From: Corynespora cassiicola
Taxonomy: Eukaryota > Ascomycota > Dothideomycetes > Pleosporales > Corynesporascaceae
Reading direction: 5' to 3'
Assembly (NCBI GenBank): GCA_022059125.1
Contig: JAEUWY010000012.1
Location: 186,001 to 250,000 of the forward strand
Length of the DNA stretch: 64,000 bases
Part shown: positions 34,305-45,097 of the stretch, one piece after another
How positions within the stretch are numbered: position 1 is the first letter of the stretch
Layout: every line of letters begins with the position of its first letter
Position numbers and translations under genes: made by a program
Notes under the pieces: generated by a model
The model's input: only the letters and a program-made list of their open reading frames with translations
What the model was told of the DNA's origin: nothing
The model's database searches: none

Positions 34305-34969
34305 TGATAAACGTGAAGCCTTTTTTAATCAGGCGGCATGTCTAATCTGAAGTCAGAGCGCTCTTCAGTTATAAGTGGGACAGATATTGTGAAATAGTCC
34401 AGATGATTGTTGAATACGTAAAGCCCCGCACCTGAATCTGCCGTAGTAGCCTAGAGATACCCTGCACATTAGGAACCCCGCATTAGAAATTAGAATGCAA
34501 TAACAGGACTTTTTTTGTAGGATTCCTGTATATTAAGGGCAACCCATGTTAGTGTATGTGTGTGTGGAACATCACACACTAGATCTCGATATCCGGCCCG
34601 TATTTAGACCCGCAAGTGGCAATAATGTTTTATTACCCTTTGCTAATTTTGTCAAGGATCAACCCAATCTAACCTTAGTAGTCTTTCTATCTAACTTTGC
34701 AGCTCTTTGCGCAGTTTTGTGCTGTCTAGGAGAGCGCGGAGAATTTTTGCGTTCATTAGCTGTGCGAAAGAGGAGTTTATTTGTACAAGTATGCTCTGGA
34801 TCTCTACAAAGGCGCAAGTTTAGGGCAGTTCTTTGAGGTTTAGAACTAACGCCCAACGATTATGCTGCCGAGCCTTGTCACTCTTGGTTCGTCTTGCGGG
34901 GTAACCGACCTGTAATTACGCCTTCATCCTTCAAACAAGTAAACAGTATACTTAGCCCTGCATAATTTA

Positions 34970-35210
34970 CAAATGGTAAGCTTTAATATTTATGACACTA
35001 TTTTAGTAGTAAAATATTTAATTATATATTTTTAAAAAGGCTATTTTATACAGTAATAGCACACTAAATATCTAGTTTTTTTTTTTAGTTTTATTTAATT
35101 AAACTAAACCTACATATATTTAAGTAGAATTTTTATTGATTAAGTAGGTGTTATCCTGGCTATTGTTTTTAGACTTTGTAGTTGTTAATTATCAAAAATA
35201 GCTTTTTAAT
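34970..35210. repeat. Short AT-rich, RIP-like patch
   Basis: Runs such as TTTAATATTTATGACAC and long T tracts make this patch stand out from both flanks. No coding remnant is recognisable. It is similar in style to 11820-12070 and to the large island after 51.9 kb. Confidence 0.5.
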
Positions 35211-36293
35211 CCCATCACCGAAGTCTAGCTTTTAAACCCTGGCCCAACGTCTGGAAGGCGGGTCGGTGCATAGAACGTCATGAAAGATAATTGTGGATGT
35301 CGCACATTCTAACACAAACTATGACACATCTTTTCCTTTTTTGTTGTTCGAGGTTCTCGTCCTCGAAAGTCGTTTCGTAGATACTATAACAAGAGTGGCG
35401 GTGAATGCCAATGCAAGGTCGGTCACGTGAGGTACCACAAGACCATGCACGGGTAACTTCGCATGATATCCCCGCGTGCCATGGTGTTTTCCCTATCGCC
35501 CTGAGCCTTTTTGGACAAATTCAAATCCGAGCAACGATGTTACACGTCTAAAAGAGGAAGGTATCGTCCCTAACGCCATGTCATGTAACATCCGGCACTC
35601 TTGGCCAATCAGCTCTAAGCTGTACCTGGAGATCGACGTCTAGATCCCCATGACTGATAAGTGATTCCCACCTCCTGATTTGTACCGTGTCATGTGGATA
35701 ATCTCTCTTAAGATGTATATGGCATGTTGGAGCGACTGTTTTTGGTCATTTGGAATTTTTATCAAGGTGCTTGGAGGACCCACTATCACTGACACGGTGC
35801 CTCCAGCCTCACAGTGTATTCATTAGTAAAGATAACCGACCTGGTGGAACATCCAAGAAATCGCCCTGGGTGATCATTCAAAAGCGCCATCGCGGCTCGC
35901 TGCTCAGGTCTATTGCACCGCAAGGCATGTCCCAGTCCTAAAAGCCCCCCTCACATGTACATGGGGAGCCCTGTCCGAGTGACACCTGGTAATCAGCCGT
36001 CAAGATATAGCCCCGTTGTTTTGTAACAACGGCATGTGGAGGTCCTCAAATTGTAACTGTATGATAATGCTACAGAATAGTGACCGGGGGACACTGAGCC
36101 AATGTGATGGTCACTTTTGTGGATTTGAACGCATGGTCAAGCCTTTTGTAGCATTTTTACCCATGCCGAAAGCTGTTCTGACGTTTCTGCTGTGTGGTTG
36201 TAACCTCCGGCAGATTTTTCTTGATCTTGTGGCCATACAGCATGTAACACCCTATAACCATGCGCCAACTGGTTTCTAGGCGGGTGTGGTGAG

Positions 36294-36301
36294 TATAATA
36301 A
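36294..36301 (+). promoter_or_regulatory. TATA-like box, chitinase gene
   Basis: TATAATAA, about 130 bp upstream of the chitinase start codon. The position suits a TATA element with a leader of roughly 100 nt. Confidence 0.45.
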
Positions 36302-36427
36302 GCCGCTGAATCGAACTTCATGATTGTTTATTGCGCAAGAGCTGACCTGCCTGGCTATACCCAGATTCTAATCGCAAGCAACGCCCCCAAAGTCTTTTTA
36401 CAGAATTTTTTCCCCCCACGCAGTAAC

Positions 36428-37679
36428 ATGCGTTCCTCTACATGCCTTTCGTTCACGCTGGCCGCATCCATAGGCTTCGTCCAGGCCGGCTTTGATACGA
36501 ATAGCAAGTCCAACGTAGTTTTGTACTGGGGTCAAAACTCCGCGGGCCAGCAGAGCACTCAAACTAGACTATCGTTTTATTGTGACAGTATGTATATAAA
36601 CTGCTTCTTGTTATATATGGCAGCTGACCATTGACGATAGATCCCGATGTTGATGCATGTGGTGTAGCCGGCTCTACTCTCGGGCCAAAATTGCTAACTG
36701 GGGAATCCAGGTGCTACTCATCTCGTTTCTCCTGCGCTTCAATGGTCCGGGTGGGTCGCCGATTTTAAATTTTGCCAACCAAGGTGACAAGTGCGACACA
36801 TTCAATGGCACTGATACCTTCTCCTGTCCTGAGATTGAGTAAGTCCATCTTGTTGGCCACAGCCTAGAGACAACGCTCACCATATTCAAAAGGGAAGATA
36901 TCAAGTCGTGTCAAGCAAAAGGAAAGACTATAATGCTTTCTCTAGGTGGCGATGCCTACAATGAAGGCGGGTACACATCCCCCGATCTAGCGACGGCGGG
37001 CGCTGAAAAGATCTGGGCCATGTTTGGACCTTTCCAAAACGGCTCTTCTGCTCTGCGACCCTTTGGCACAGCATCTCTAGACGGGTTCGACTTCGACTTT
37101 GAGGCAAATAATGTCAATATGGGGGTCTGGGGCAATAGAATGCGCTCATTGATGGACGCAGCAGCCGGCAAGAAATATTATCTGAGCGCCGCGCCCCAGT
37201 GTCCGTAAGTAGTGGCGCTCGTTATAGCTAGCTTTTAGGCTAACCTTACCGTCTCTCACCACAGGTTCCCAGACTGGTACAACAAAGACATCTTGGACAC
37301 AGTGCCGATTGACTTTGTCAATGTACAGTTCTACAACAATGGCTGTGGTGCGTCGTCTTACGTTCCCGGGGCAAGCGATCAATGGAACTTCAACTTCAAC
37401 CAGTGGGACACATGGGCTCGTGCTTCCAAGAATTCGGCTGTCCGGATCCTGCTTGGGGTTCCTGCCAATACTGGTGCAGGCAGAGGCTATCTGTCTCCAT
37501 CCGCGCTCGCCCCTGTCATTGACTTTTCTTCCAAATATGCAAGCTTCGGCGGTGTCATGATGTGGGATGCCAGCCAAGCCTACCAGAATGGCAACTTCAT
37601 CGCCAATGTAAAGAGCCAGCTGAAGGGACTTGTAAAGCGAGGCATGAGATGGGGCTTACGAAACCAGGTCCAAGAGTAG
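36428..37679 (+). CDS. Class III GH18 endochitinase, secreted
   Basis: Exons 36428-36587, 36641-36654 (14-nt micro-exon), 36711-36838, 36893-37204 and 37265-37679 give 342 residues. A signal peptide (LAASIGFVQA) leads to NVVLYWGQNSAGQQ, the typical class III start. The catalytic DGFDFDFE motif (DxxDxDxE, with the acid Glu last) lies in exon 4. MLSLGGDA and VNVQFYNNGCGA are the other conserved strands. Joining DVD to VLLISFLLRFNG requires a GC donor at 36655. A GT donor at 36664 would instead insert three residues (346 codons in all). It hydrolyses chitin during wall remodelling or mycoparasitism. No chitin-binding domain is visible. Confidence 0.9.
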
Positions 37680-37838
37680 GGCACTGTGGGGGGGTTGTTC
37701 TGACTGGTGTGTATATTCTGTCCGGCTCCCTTCTCCCCTTTTTTTGTCGATATTCTTGGTATATGTACATATCATTCACTTGTAGACCAATATGAGATTT
37801 GGCACACAATGCACACGCAGCATGTACAGGAAGGCTGG

Positions 37839-38315
37839 ATGCCTTGGCGTAGCCCGGTCCAAGAAATACCGTCGTGTCCTCACGGTTGCGCACCTCGGCG
37901 CAAACCCCGGCAGTGGCCTTTGCCTCAGCTCCCAACCTCCCGCTCTGCCCTGACCACGGCCAAGCACAACCTCCGCTATCTATACGATCCCGAGACGGCT
38001 CCTGACGCCCCTTCGCGCCGTCGCACCCGTGTCCTTCTCCGCGCCCTTCCCTCCTCGCTCACCTTCATGTGCTGGCGCCTTGTTCGCTACGCCAAGTATG
38101 TCGCCATTGGATCCCTCGTGGCCAGCGGTGCAGGCTTTGTTCTCGCACCGACCGGCGTTGCTGGGACAATCTGGGGAGTCGGAAGGCTTGCTACCGGAAG
38201 GCTCCGCATTCGGTGGGGGAGGAGACATGGTTATGGGGATGCTGGAGAGCGAGGGGAGGAAAGTAGGACCCCGGCCAAGAGATTGGAGACTGGCCCCGAA
38301 GCCATCCCGTGGTAA
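37839..38315 (+). CDS. Small basic protein with one hydrophobic hairpin
   Basis: 158 residues from the ATG at 37839. The frame is open further upstream but without plausible coding sequence. A polar N-terminus leads to TTAKHNLRYLYDPETAPDAP, then a basic helix (RRRTRVLLRALPSS) and a hydrophobic segment, YVAIGSLVASGAGFVLAPTG. The tail is Gly/Arg-rich. I recall similar short mitochondrial-type proteins in ascomycetes with a TKHNxRYLxDPExxP segment but cannot name a family. Function unknown. It lies on the same strand 160 bp after the chitinase. Confidence 0.5.
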   Translation: MPWRSPVQEIPSCPHGCAPRRKPRQWPLPQLPTSRSALTTAKHNLRYLYDPETAPDAPSRRRTRVLLRALPSSLTFMCWRLVRYAKYVAIGSLVASGAGFVLAPTGVAGTIWGVGRLATGRLRIRWGRRHGYGDAGERGEESRTPAKRLETGPEAIPW

Positions 38316-38930
38316 AACGACTACGCGTGTGGACAGGCTACAAACAGTGTCGTTATACTTTGCAATCGAAATACAATGGCACGTACCATCTGATCACTAC
38401 ATTTGCTCATGTAAATGTAACTCTGGTGGGTGAGCAGCAACGCTCTCGCTCTGGCTCCGAGACGAAGCCGCAACACCTAGAGCCTGATGCTCACTGGCTT
38501 CAACCACTAACATTGCTCGGGTAAAGTGATTTGCTTCCAATCATTATGCATTTCTATCAAACATCAAAGCACCCAAGGGGAGAAGTTGCTTCTCAAATAT
38601 TTGGCTCGGATGGGATCCCATAGCTTTGGCTTCTCGCCATCTGCAACCAAAATAGTAGCCACGATAGTACTTTTGTCATAATTCTCAAGTCACAGCGAGA
38701 CTTTCGAGCCAGATGAGCTGGGGGAAGAAGTGGCCTTGATTTCTACCCATCTAGCGAAATATTGATGTCTAAGTTGCAGCAGGCTGCGAAATGTCCCCTA
38801 GGGGCACGGTAGAATGTAAAAGCAGTTGATAATATACACGATTAACGGCTAAGCCTTAACAATTGTCTTGGCCCAACGCCCTTCTGTTCATCCGAACCAA
38901 TGCGCCAACCTTGGCCACCAGCCTTGTCAT
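38316..38930. other. Intergenic between convergent genes
   Basis: About 615 bp. No gene or structured element was recognised. Confidence 0.4.
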
Positions 38931-40540
38931 TTAGTAGCCATGTCCAGGTGCAGCATTCTGCTTGGAAGGCTTCTTCTCTTTCGGCTGTTGGTCTTGCTGG
39001 CCCTTTTGACCTTGTTGATCCTGTTGCTGTCCAGGCTGGTTCTCACCCGGGATCTTGCCGGTAGGGCGAGCATTGCCAGACGAAGCGGACACTGAGCTCG
39101 AGACAATATCGCTAGGAGTAGAAGAAGAAGAAGAAGAAGCAGCGCCAGTATACAATGATGATGACGACGACAACGACGACGAAATAACCGTGCTCAGAGT
39201 GGATGCGACTGCGAGGTCCGACGCAGCCCCGGATGGAATCGCGCCGGTGGGCATGGCGCCAGACGGAGCAGCACCAGAAGGAGGTCCGCCTGAGCCGCCG
39301 CCCATACCACCACCAGAGTTCTCGTTCTCTACTCCACCATTCTCGGTGAGGTATGCTGCAGGCGTAATGTTGAATGAGTTGGTGTTGTCGAAACCAAATG
39401 CGATCCAACCGAAGATCCCCTCGGAAACATCGTCCCCAAGAAGGACATATTCAAAGACGGGATCCACGCCATCGGTAGCCGTCTCCTCGCTCAAGATCGA
39501 GTCTTCTGCGTTGGTTGTGAGCTCTTGGGTATTGCTGGCATACGGCTCTTGGGTCTCGACGAGGGTGATGAGATCCTGGTCAGCGAAGACTTGACCGACG
39601 TGAGTCACGGTGCCACCAGAAAGGGTGTTGTTTGGCATTAGAGTAGAGTCTGAGTGAGACAAGACATGAATATGAGTCTTTTGCACGCGTTAGAAATTCG
39701 CTTTGCCTACAATTTGGCGGGGAGGGCTCATTGTGAAACTCACAGCACGGCTGGTGTAATGACCGGGGAAGAGCGTATCGAACTGCACAACTCCATTGTC
39801 ATCTGACTGTTGGATACCACGCAAGAATGTGGCATCGAGATTGGTAAGGTCGCTACTGTCGCCGTTTCCACTAGCTGCAACGCCAGAATAGACGCCGGTG
39901 GAGTTGCAGTGCCATATCTCTAGGAAGGCTTGTGGGACCGGCTCGCAGGTGTTCACATCGATAAGTTGAATATCGAGATGAAGGGAAACACCTTCCTGAT
40001 CCTCGGTAATATCCTGGCGAACTAGCTCTCCTTGGACGTAATAGGGGCCCTGCGTCACTTCGGGGGTCAAGATGCAGGAATTGTTCCCAGAGAAAAGCAC
40101 GGCGGGATCCGTCTCGAGGGTGATTCCAGTCAAGTTGGACGCATGGTCGGTGTTGAGAACACTATCAAGGTCGCGTGCACGGAGATACGGCTTTTCTGTG
40201 ACGGCGGTCAGTATGTGCTGGTTTTGGGGGGTGTTTAGTTTGCAAGCATCTGCCTTTGTGCAAGGTGGTTATACAGATGATACAAAGTGTTTGACATACC
40301 CTGGCCAATCGATCTCTTGGCCCTCAATGCATCGACCTTTGCATTCCGACGGTGCTGCATGGCAAGGTCATTGCCACGAGCCTTGAGTTTCTCGGCGCAG
40401 TGAGCCAGCGAGCGCTTGTGAGTGCTCAAGTAGTCGCGGCGCTCTGCAATCTCTTTTGCATGTTCCGCGGCACTTTGTCCGGGGTGAGCAATGGATTGCT
40501 GAAGCAGCAAGGCAGCTCCAAGAAGCCGTGTAAGCTTCAT
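38931..40540 (-). CDS. Secreted intradiol ring-cleavage dioxygenase
   Basis: Exons 40300-40540, 39744-40195 and 38931-39677 give 479 residues. The signal peptide LLGAALLLQQSIAHP is followed by a basic pro-region (KRSIGQ). The core has TPEVTQGPYYVQGELVRQDI with one Tyr iron ligand, then VPQAFLEIWHCNSTGVYSG. The splice creates GHYTSRATHIHV, which supplies the second Tyr and both His ligands of the non-haem Fe(III) site. The C-terminal third is Gly/Ser-rich and then Gln/Lys-rich (QQQDQQGQKGQQDQQPKEKK), probably a linker or wall-contact tail. It should cleave catechol-type rings outside the cell. GPI-like ending not seen. Confidence 0.9.
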
Positions 40541-41769
40541 GTCAAAATAGTAAGTGAGAGGGAAAATGCAGAAGCGAATGAAAGTGGAAGAGACAAACGA
40601 ATGGCGGCTGTGGATGAGAGCCCAACAGCATGCACGATTCAACCTTTATATATCATCCTGCGAAAAGAAATTGCTCTCATTTTGGTCTGGAGTGGTTATA
40701 CCAGGACATGCGTCCACATCGTGGAAGGCAGGTACTCCAGGCCTGTCGTCACAAGCATACGCAAGGCGCTAATTTGGACGCGGCTCCCGGCTTGGCAGTA
40801 ACAAGACGCATGATTTGGATGGGACTTGGGCGTAGGGAAGACGGATTCGCTACTGGACAGTAACTTCTTCAAAGAGACCGACCTAGGCCAAGTTTGATTC
40901 TGCGAATGTGATTCACACGCCAGATGTGTAGCGGCGTACATTACACTCGGGCTGGAGCCACGCAGAGTCTACAGATGGAGTCTTCTTCTGTTGGAATGAG
41001 GCTTTGCACTCGGACATCATAGCTTTCCACCCTACGCCTGCAAGCCGGCTTAGCTTGTTTCAACGTTTGGGCTGCGGCTTCTTGTCTCTTCGCCAATAGC
41101 GCCGTTCCAATTTCCAAGCGCCATCTAAGCCCGCGCAGCCGCTCAGTCTGACGCTGAAAAACCTTGACATAGGCGACCAAGTCGTGACAGTATGACGCGT
41201 CTACCCGTGGGCTTTGGCAAGAACCACGCGTATTGGCCCGTTGCGGGAGAGTGTACGTGTGTGTGGCTTGGCGTGCTAACCGTTTCGGGGTCAGGGTGCC
41301 GAACTGAAGCCTTTCTCGGTCGCCCATGGTCAGCCCGGTCGCTACGCGATCCTATATGCAGTTCGTTGTTTCGTCACAAGAAGGACTAGAATGATAGGTA
41401 CAAGATGCTTCGAATGCTTGATCTAGGCCGCCCGACTGCTTGACTCGTTCCGCACTGTCCAAGAGAGCATTACCTGCAACTATGCTCGATCCCTCGTGTC
41501 TTGTTCTTCCGAGTTGCTGCAAGTCTTCTCCTGTTGGCTATTACGACAAGGAGCACTGAAGGTCAATACCAGGATGAAGAGACTCCTTGACCACTGGATA
41601 TAGAGTTGTATATTGCCAATGCCCGAGAGTCGCAGTAGAAGAATTATGTACACAACTAGAGTTTAAGAGTCCTTGGCAATGAATGGTCTTTGTTTTCCCA
41701 GTCCCTCCAAACCTGGTGTCGGAAGTGAACGCAGCAGCCAGAATTAGCAGGGGGTTCCCCAGCCTTGTC
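40541..41769. other. Intergenic upstream of the dioxygenase
   Basis: About 1.2 kb. A minus-strand frame at 40941-41327 was considered and not accepted. The left end holds the dioxygenase promoter. Confidence 0.4.
40644..40653 (-). promoter_or_regulatory. TATA box, intradiol dioxygenase gene
   Basis: TATATAAAGG on the minus strand, about 105 bp upstream of the start codon at 40540. This is a good core-promoter match, consistent with strongly regulated expression. Confidence 0.6.
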
Positions 41770-42819
41770 CTACTTGGCTGCGAGCTCCTTCTTGAAAAAT
41801 TCGCTAAGCTTGGCAAAAGGTATGAGTTCGACGCGATCGTAGAGGTCGACATGACCCGCACCCGGCACTCGCACCATTTCTTTTGGCTCGGCAGCACGGG
41901 CATAAGCGTCTTCGCTGAACTCGATTGAGTGTGCTTGGTCTCCAGTAATAAACAGAAGTGGGCGTGGGGAGATGGTCTCGATGTCATTGAACGGGTAGAA
42001 GTTCATGAACTTTGACTCGTCCACATATGTCCGCGTCGTAGTTGTGTTGGGCTCTACACCCGGAGGGGCATACTGGGCGCGCAAAGTACGATAGAAGTCA
42101 AAGAACTCGCGGGAAATGGGGTCGGACTGGTTGTTGATCTCGGTCGGGACACCAGCCAAGAGCCTAGGCTCGCCGCCATCAAGCACGTTCCAGCGGTCCT
42201 GGGCAGCGGTAGCAAGAATCTCTTTGCGTTGCTCGATGCTGATGGAATTCTGCAGGCCATTTCGATTGACAGCACCCATGTCGTACATGCTAGAAGTTGC
42301 GATAGCCTTGATGCGCTGGTCGAGCTTGGCTGCGCTGATCAGGAATCCACCACTGCCACAAATGCCAACGCCGCCAATTCGCTCGCGATCAACAATAGTC
42401 TGTTGACCAAGGAAGTCAACAGCAGCACTGAATGCTTCCGAATATGCGTCTGGCAAAACGGCATTTCGTGGCTCACCCTCGCTGCCACCCCAGAACGACT
42501 GGTCGAGCGACAGCGTAACAAAGCCTTGTTCGGCGAGTTTGATGGCGTATAGATTCGCTGCCTGCTCCTTCACTGCACCATTGGGGTGGCCAACAAAGAC
42601 AGCAGGCCAGGTCGAGTTGAGGTCGAGGTCGTTGGCAACGAAGAGGTTCCCGGATATGTTCCATCGATAATGGTTCAAGAAGCTTATTGGCCGGACGGTG
42701 ACATTGCTACTCTGGTAGAAGTTGTCCGCTCTGAATGACAAGTTTTGTGCAGCTGCCAGCATTGTGTTGACCATGGCTAAAAATCCGAGCGAGGTAAATT
42801 TGGATCCCATTGCAACCAT
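41770..42819 (-). CDS. Secreted alpha/beta hydrolase (YcjY/DLH-like)
   Basis: Single exon, 349 residues. The hydrophobic N-terminus (LGFLAMVNTMLAAAQ) looks like a signal peptide, and several N-x-S/T sites (NLS, NVT, NIS, NST) support secretion. The nucleophile elbow is GICGSGG with Cys154 where most hydrolases have Ser, as in dienelactone-hydrolase and YcjY relatives. The acid is probably the Asp in LLFITGDQAHS, and the His is in GAGHVDLYD. It may hydrolyse esters or lactones. The neighbouring intradiol dioxygenase makes lactone precursors, so a shared pathway is plausible but unproven. Confidence 0.82.
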   Translation of the reverse strand: MVAMGSKFTSLGFLAMVNTMLAAAQNLSFRADNFYQSSNVTVRPISFLNHYRWNISGNLFVANDLDLNSTWPAVFVGHPNGAVKEQAANLYAIKLAEQGFVTLSLDQSFWGGSEGEPRNAVLPDAYSEAFSAAVDFLGQQTIVDRERIGGVGICGSGGFLISAAKLDQRIKAIATSSMYDMGAVNRNGLQNSISIEQRKEILATAAQDRWNVLDGGEPRLLAGVPTEINNQSDPISREFFDFYRTLRAQYAPPGVEPNTTTTRTYVDESKFMNFYPFNDIETISPRPLLFITGDQAHSIEFSEDAYARAAEPKEMVRVPGAGHVDLYDRVELIPFAKLSEFFKKELAAK

Positions 42820-44099
42820 GGTGTTGTACTAGTCTGCCGATAGCTAGGTAGTGTCTTTCTAGGGATGGTGAGATATGAATAAGGATGAGAATGCATTTCC
42901 TCTGAGGCGGCAACTCGCCGCATTTTATATCACCTCCAGAGCTATACAAACTGATTGCACTGCCACCATTTGCATGGCTAGGCCGAGAAGAAATTGCGAT
43001 TGAACGTGCGTATAGTATCGACAACGTCATCGGGGTCATCATCAAAGCCAATGGATCCACTAGGCTTCTTGTCGTCCACCGGCGACCATCCCTATCCCGA
43101 AAGTCCTGTTCATTTGCCAAGCAAAACGAGGCACTGGTGCGCGCATTCTAGGAGTCGGGAGAGTCGAATTGGCCGACTTGGCTTGTTAATAACAGGTGCA
43201 AAAGCATTTTGGACTGTGTTAACCAGAGGCTCTCCTGTATATTAATTAGTCACGTATATCTACTGAACAAAAAAGCGCATTGAGAACAGCAGCGACAAAT
43301 TTCCTACCGCTTGCTTCATACTTCCACATGCGGATATTCAGTACCATTTCGGTACACCCTTTCAATGAGTGAACTTCCTGAGGTATTTTTGGAACCCATG
43401 GGCCAAAACTCCTGTTAATTTTCTAGTCCTAAGCACTGCGTAGTCCAGGGGTAGTTACTGCAAAGAGATGACAGTCAAGCAATACGGCTTGTAGGGATAT
43501 ATGCCAAGACGTACAGGTCGCTAATGCAGTGAGCTGACAGAAAAGCTTTCTAGCGTGTCTGGGCAGTTTTACCTGCCCAATAAGTGCTCAGATCCACGGC
43601 CCACTTGCCCTCTCAAGGTCCCAGATTCAAACTGCTGCTCCTTACGGTGCCGAGAGAGCAACATATTCACGTTGCAATTTTTAATCAATTACGCAGCGAC
43701 ATCCTCTCCTTTTTTTTGTTCTAGATAAAGCGTATCATGTGTCCGGCAGGCGAACATTGCAAAAATGCCAAGGTGATAATTCTCGTCTATTCATCCCGAA
43801 GATCACCGAATATGAGAAAATATAACACTCGATTGGCATTGATTGCTAGTACGCAGGGCTTGGGGTTTTTTTCCTGATGCTTGAGGCTCAAGTGTCGCTG
43901 GTGAGCTAGACTCGCCTGTTGGTGAATCTTTTGTTAGCCCGTAACCCTGGCCCAACTCGTCGACGCACACCACAGACGAGGCTCAAACAGACTTTGAAGT
44001 CACTTATGGCAAGATTTGCATAGCACCGGGCTGCGATAATTGAGATTTCAGCACCGCTGGAGTCTAAGATCATGCTTTCTTTCTTCGCACGACAAACGA
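42820..44099. other. Intergenic, hydrolase promoter and decayed spacer
   Basis: About 1.28 kb with no supported gene. The right part precedes the broken NADH dehydrogenase. I looked for its missing N-terminal half here and found no recognisable remnant. Confidence 0.4.
42924..42930 (-). promoter_or_regulatory. TATA box, alpha/beta hydrolase gene
   Basis: TATAAAA on the minus strand, roughly 105 bp before the start codon at 42819. The spacing resembles that seen at the dioxygenase gene. Confidence 0.5.
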
Positions 44100-45038
44100 T
44101 GCCAGCAACCTTCAACAACGCCTCCTGTAGATGCTGGACAGAGCTTCGCTACCTACCATCAACGAGATCCAACAACGGGAGATTATGCAAATTCGTATTG
44201 TGGGCGGCGGTGCCATCGAAATCGAGGCAGCAGCTGAATTATACGATCTATAGGCTAAGGAAGCGCGCTTCCTCTATCCCCACATCCCCACCTAGATGGA
44301 AAAGTCACAATCACGATACACGATATTTCCGCTCACATTTTGTCAACCTTTGATTCGCGCCTCAGGGAGTACGCGATAAACTCCTTGAATGGTGAAGACA
44401 TCAATATTAAGACGTCTTCTCAAATCAAGAGGGTAGAAGACGGCAGGCTGCCTTTTGGGATCTTGATTTGGGCCACGGGAAACGAAGTTAACTCTCTGGT
44501 AGAGAATATCCCTGTAAAAAATCCCGGTTCTGGACTTCTGAGAATCTCTACAGATCGATATCTTCGGGTGCTATATCCTGATGGAGCTCCAATAGATGAT
44601 ACTTGGGCATTAGGGGATGTAGCTGATATAGAGGGCGGATCTCTACCTACACTTGCGGAGGTAGCTTTGCAAAAATCTGAGTATCTAGTGGATTACTTGA
44701 ACTCAGATACCAGTTCTCAGTTGAAACCCTTCGAATACAAGCAAAGGGCCCTTTTGGCATACCTAGGGCGACATGATGGATTTGTCGGCGGTCAACAGGA
44801 CTGGACTGGCCGGAGTGCCTGGTTAGCATGGAGATCAGGAAGCCTGTCCTGGACGCGGAGCTGGGGGTGCAGGGTATTTATCTCTATAAGCTGGCTTTTT
44901 GTGTGGATAGGCGGACGAGATATAGCTAGGAAGTTGAGCGCTAAGAGCACTAATATTCTTGATAACATATCACACTGCACGTTCCTATCAAAGAGATTGA
45001 ATTCCATTATATTTCTCATCCCAGAGCTGTTGGTCTAG
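44100..45038 (+). pseudogene. 5'-truncated type II NADH dehydrogenase (NDE-like)
   Basis: From about 44185 a frame reads IRIVGGGAIEIEAAAELYDL, the second dinucleotide fold of alternative NADH:ubiquinone oxidoreductases. It is interrupted by TAG at 44251-44253. After a one-base shift the sequence continues with HILSTFDSRLREYA. It then stays open to 45038 through WATGNEV, TWALGDVADIEG, LPTLAEVALQKSEYL, and the C-terminal TGRSAWLAWRSGSLSWTRSW and GRDIARK that anchor NDE/NDI proteins to the membrane. The first FAD-binding fold is absent. In GGGAIEIE, the Ile and Glu replace residues that C-to-T and G-to-A changes would alter, which fits RIP. It is not expected to be functional. Confidence 0.8.
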
Positions 45039-45097
45039 TCTTCGATGCACTTTGAATTGAGTAAACTTGCCCACTAGAGATTGAATCGCCTATTCGC

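Larger units (their letters stand above)
34305..36427. other. 2.1-kb gene-poor region with AT-rich scar
   Basis: No supported gene. From about 34970 to 35210 the DNA is very AT-rich with TpA-dense runs, like a RIP-mutated transposon fragment. The flanks are of normal composition. The right end carries the chitinase promoter. Confidence 0.45.

Noticed and set aside
36016..36279. Plus-strand frame of 87 codons upstream of the chitinase
   Set aside because: Rich in Cys but without a signal peptide or family pattern. It lies in the chitinase promoter region.
40941..41327. Minus-strand frame of 128 codons
   Set aside because: Arg/Gln-rich with no recognisable motif or splice partner. Evidence too weak to call a gene.
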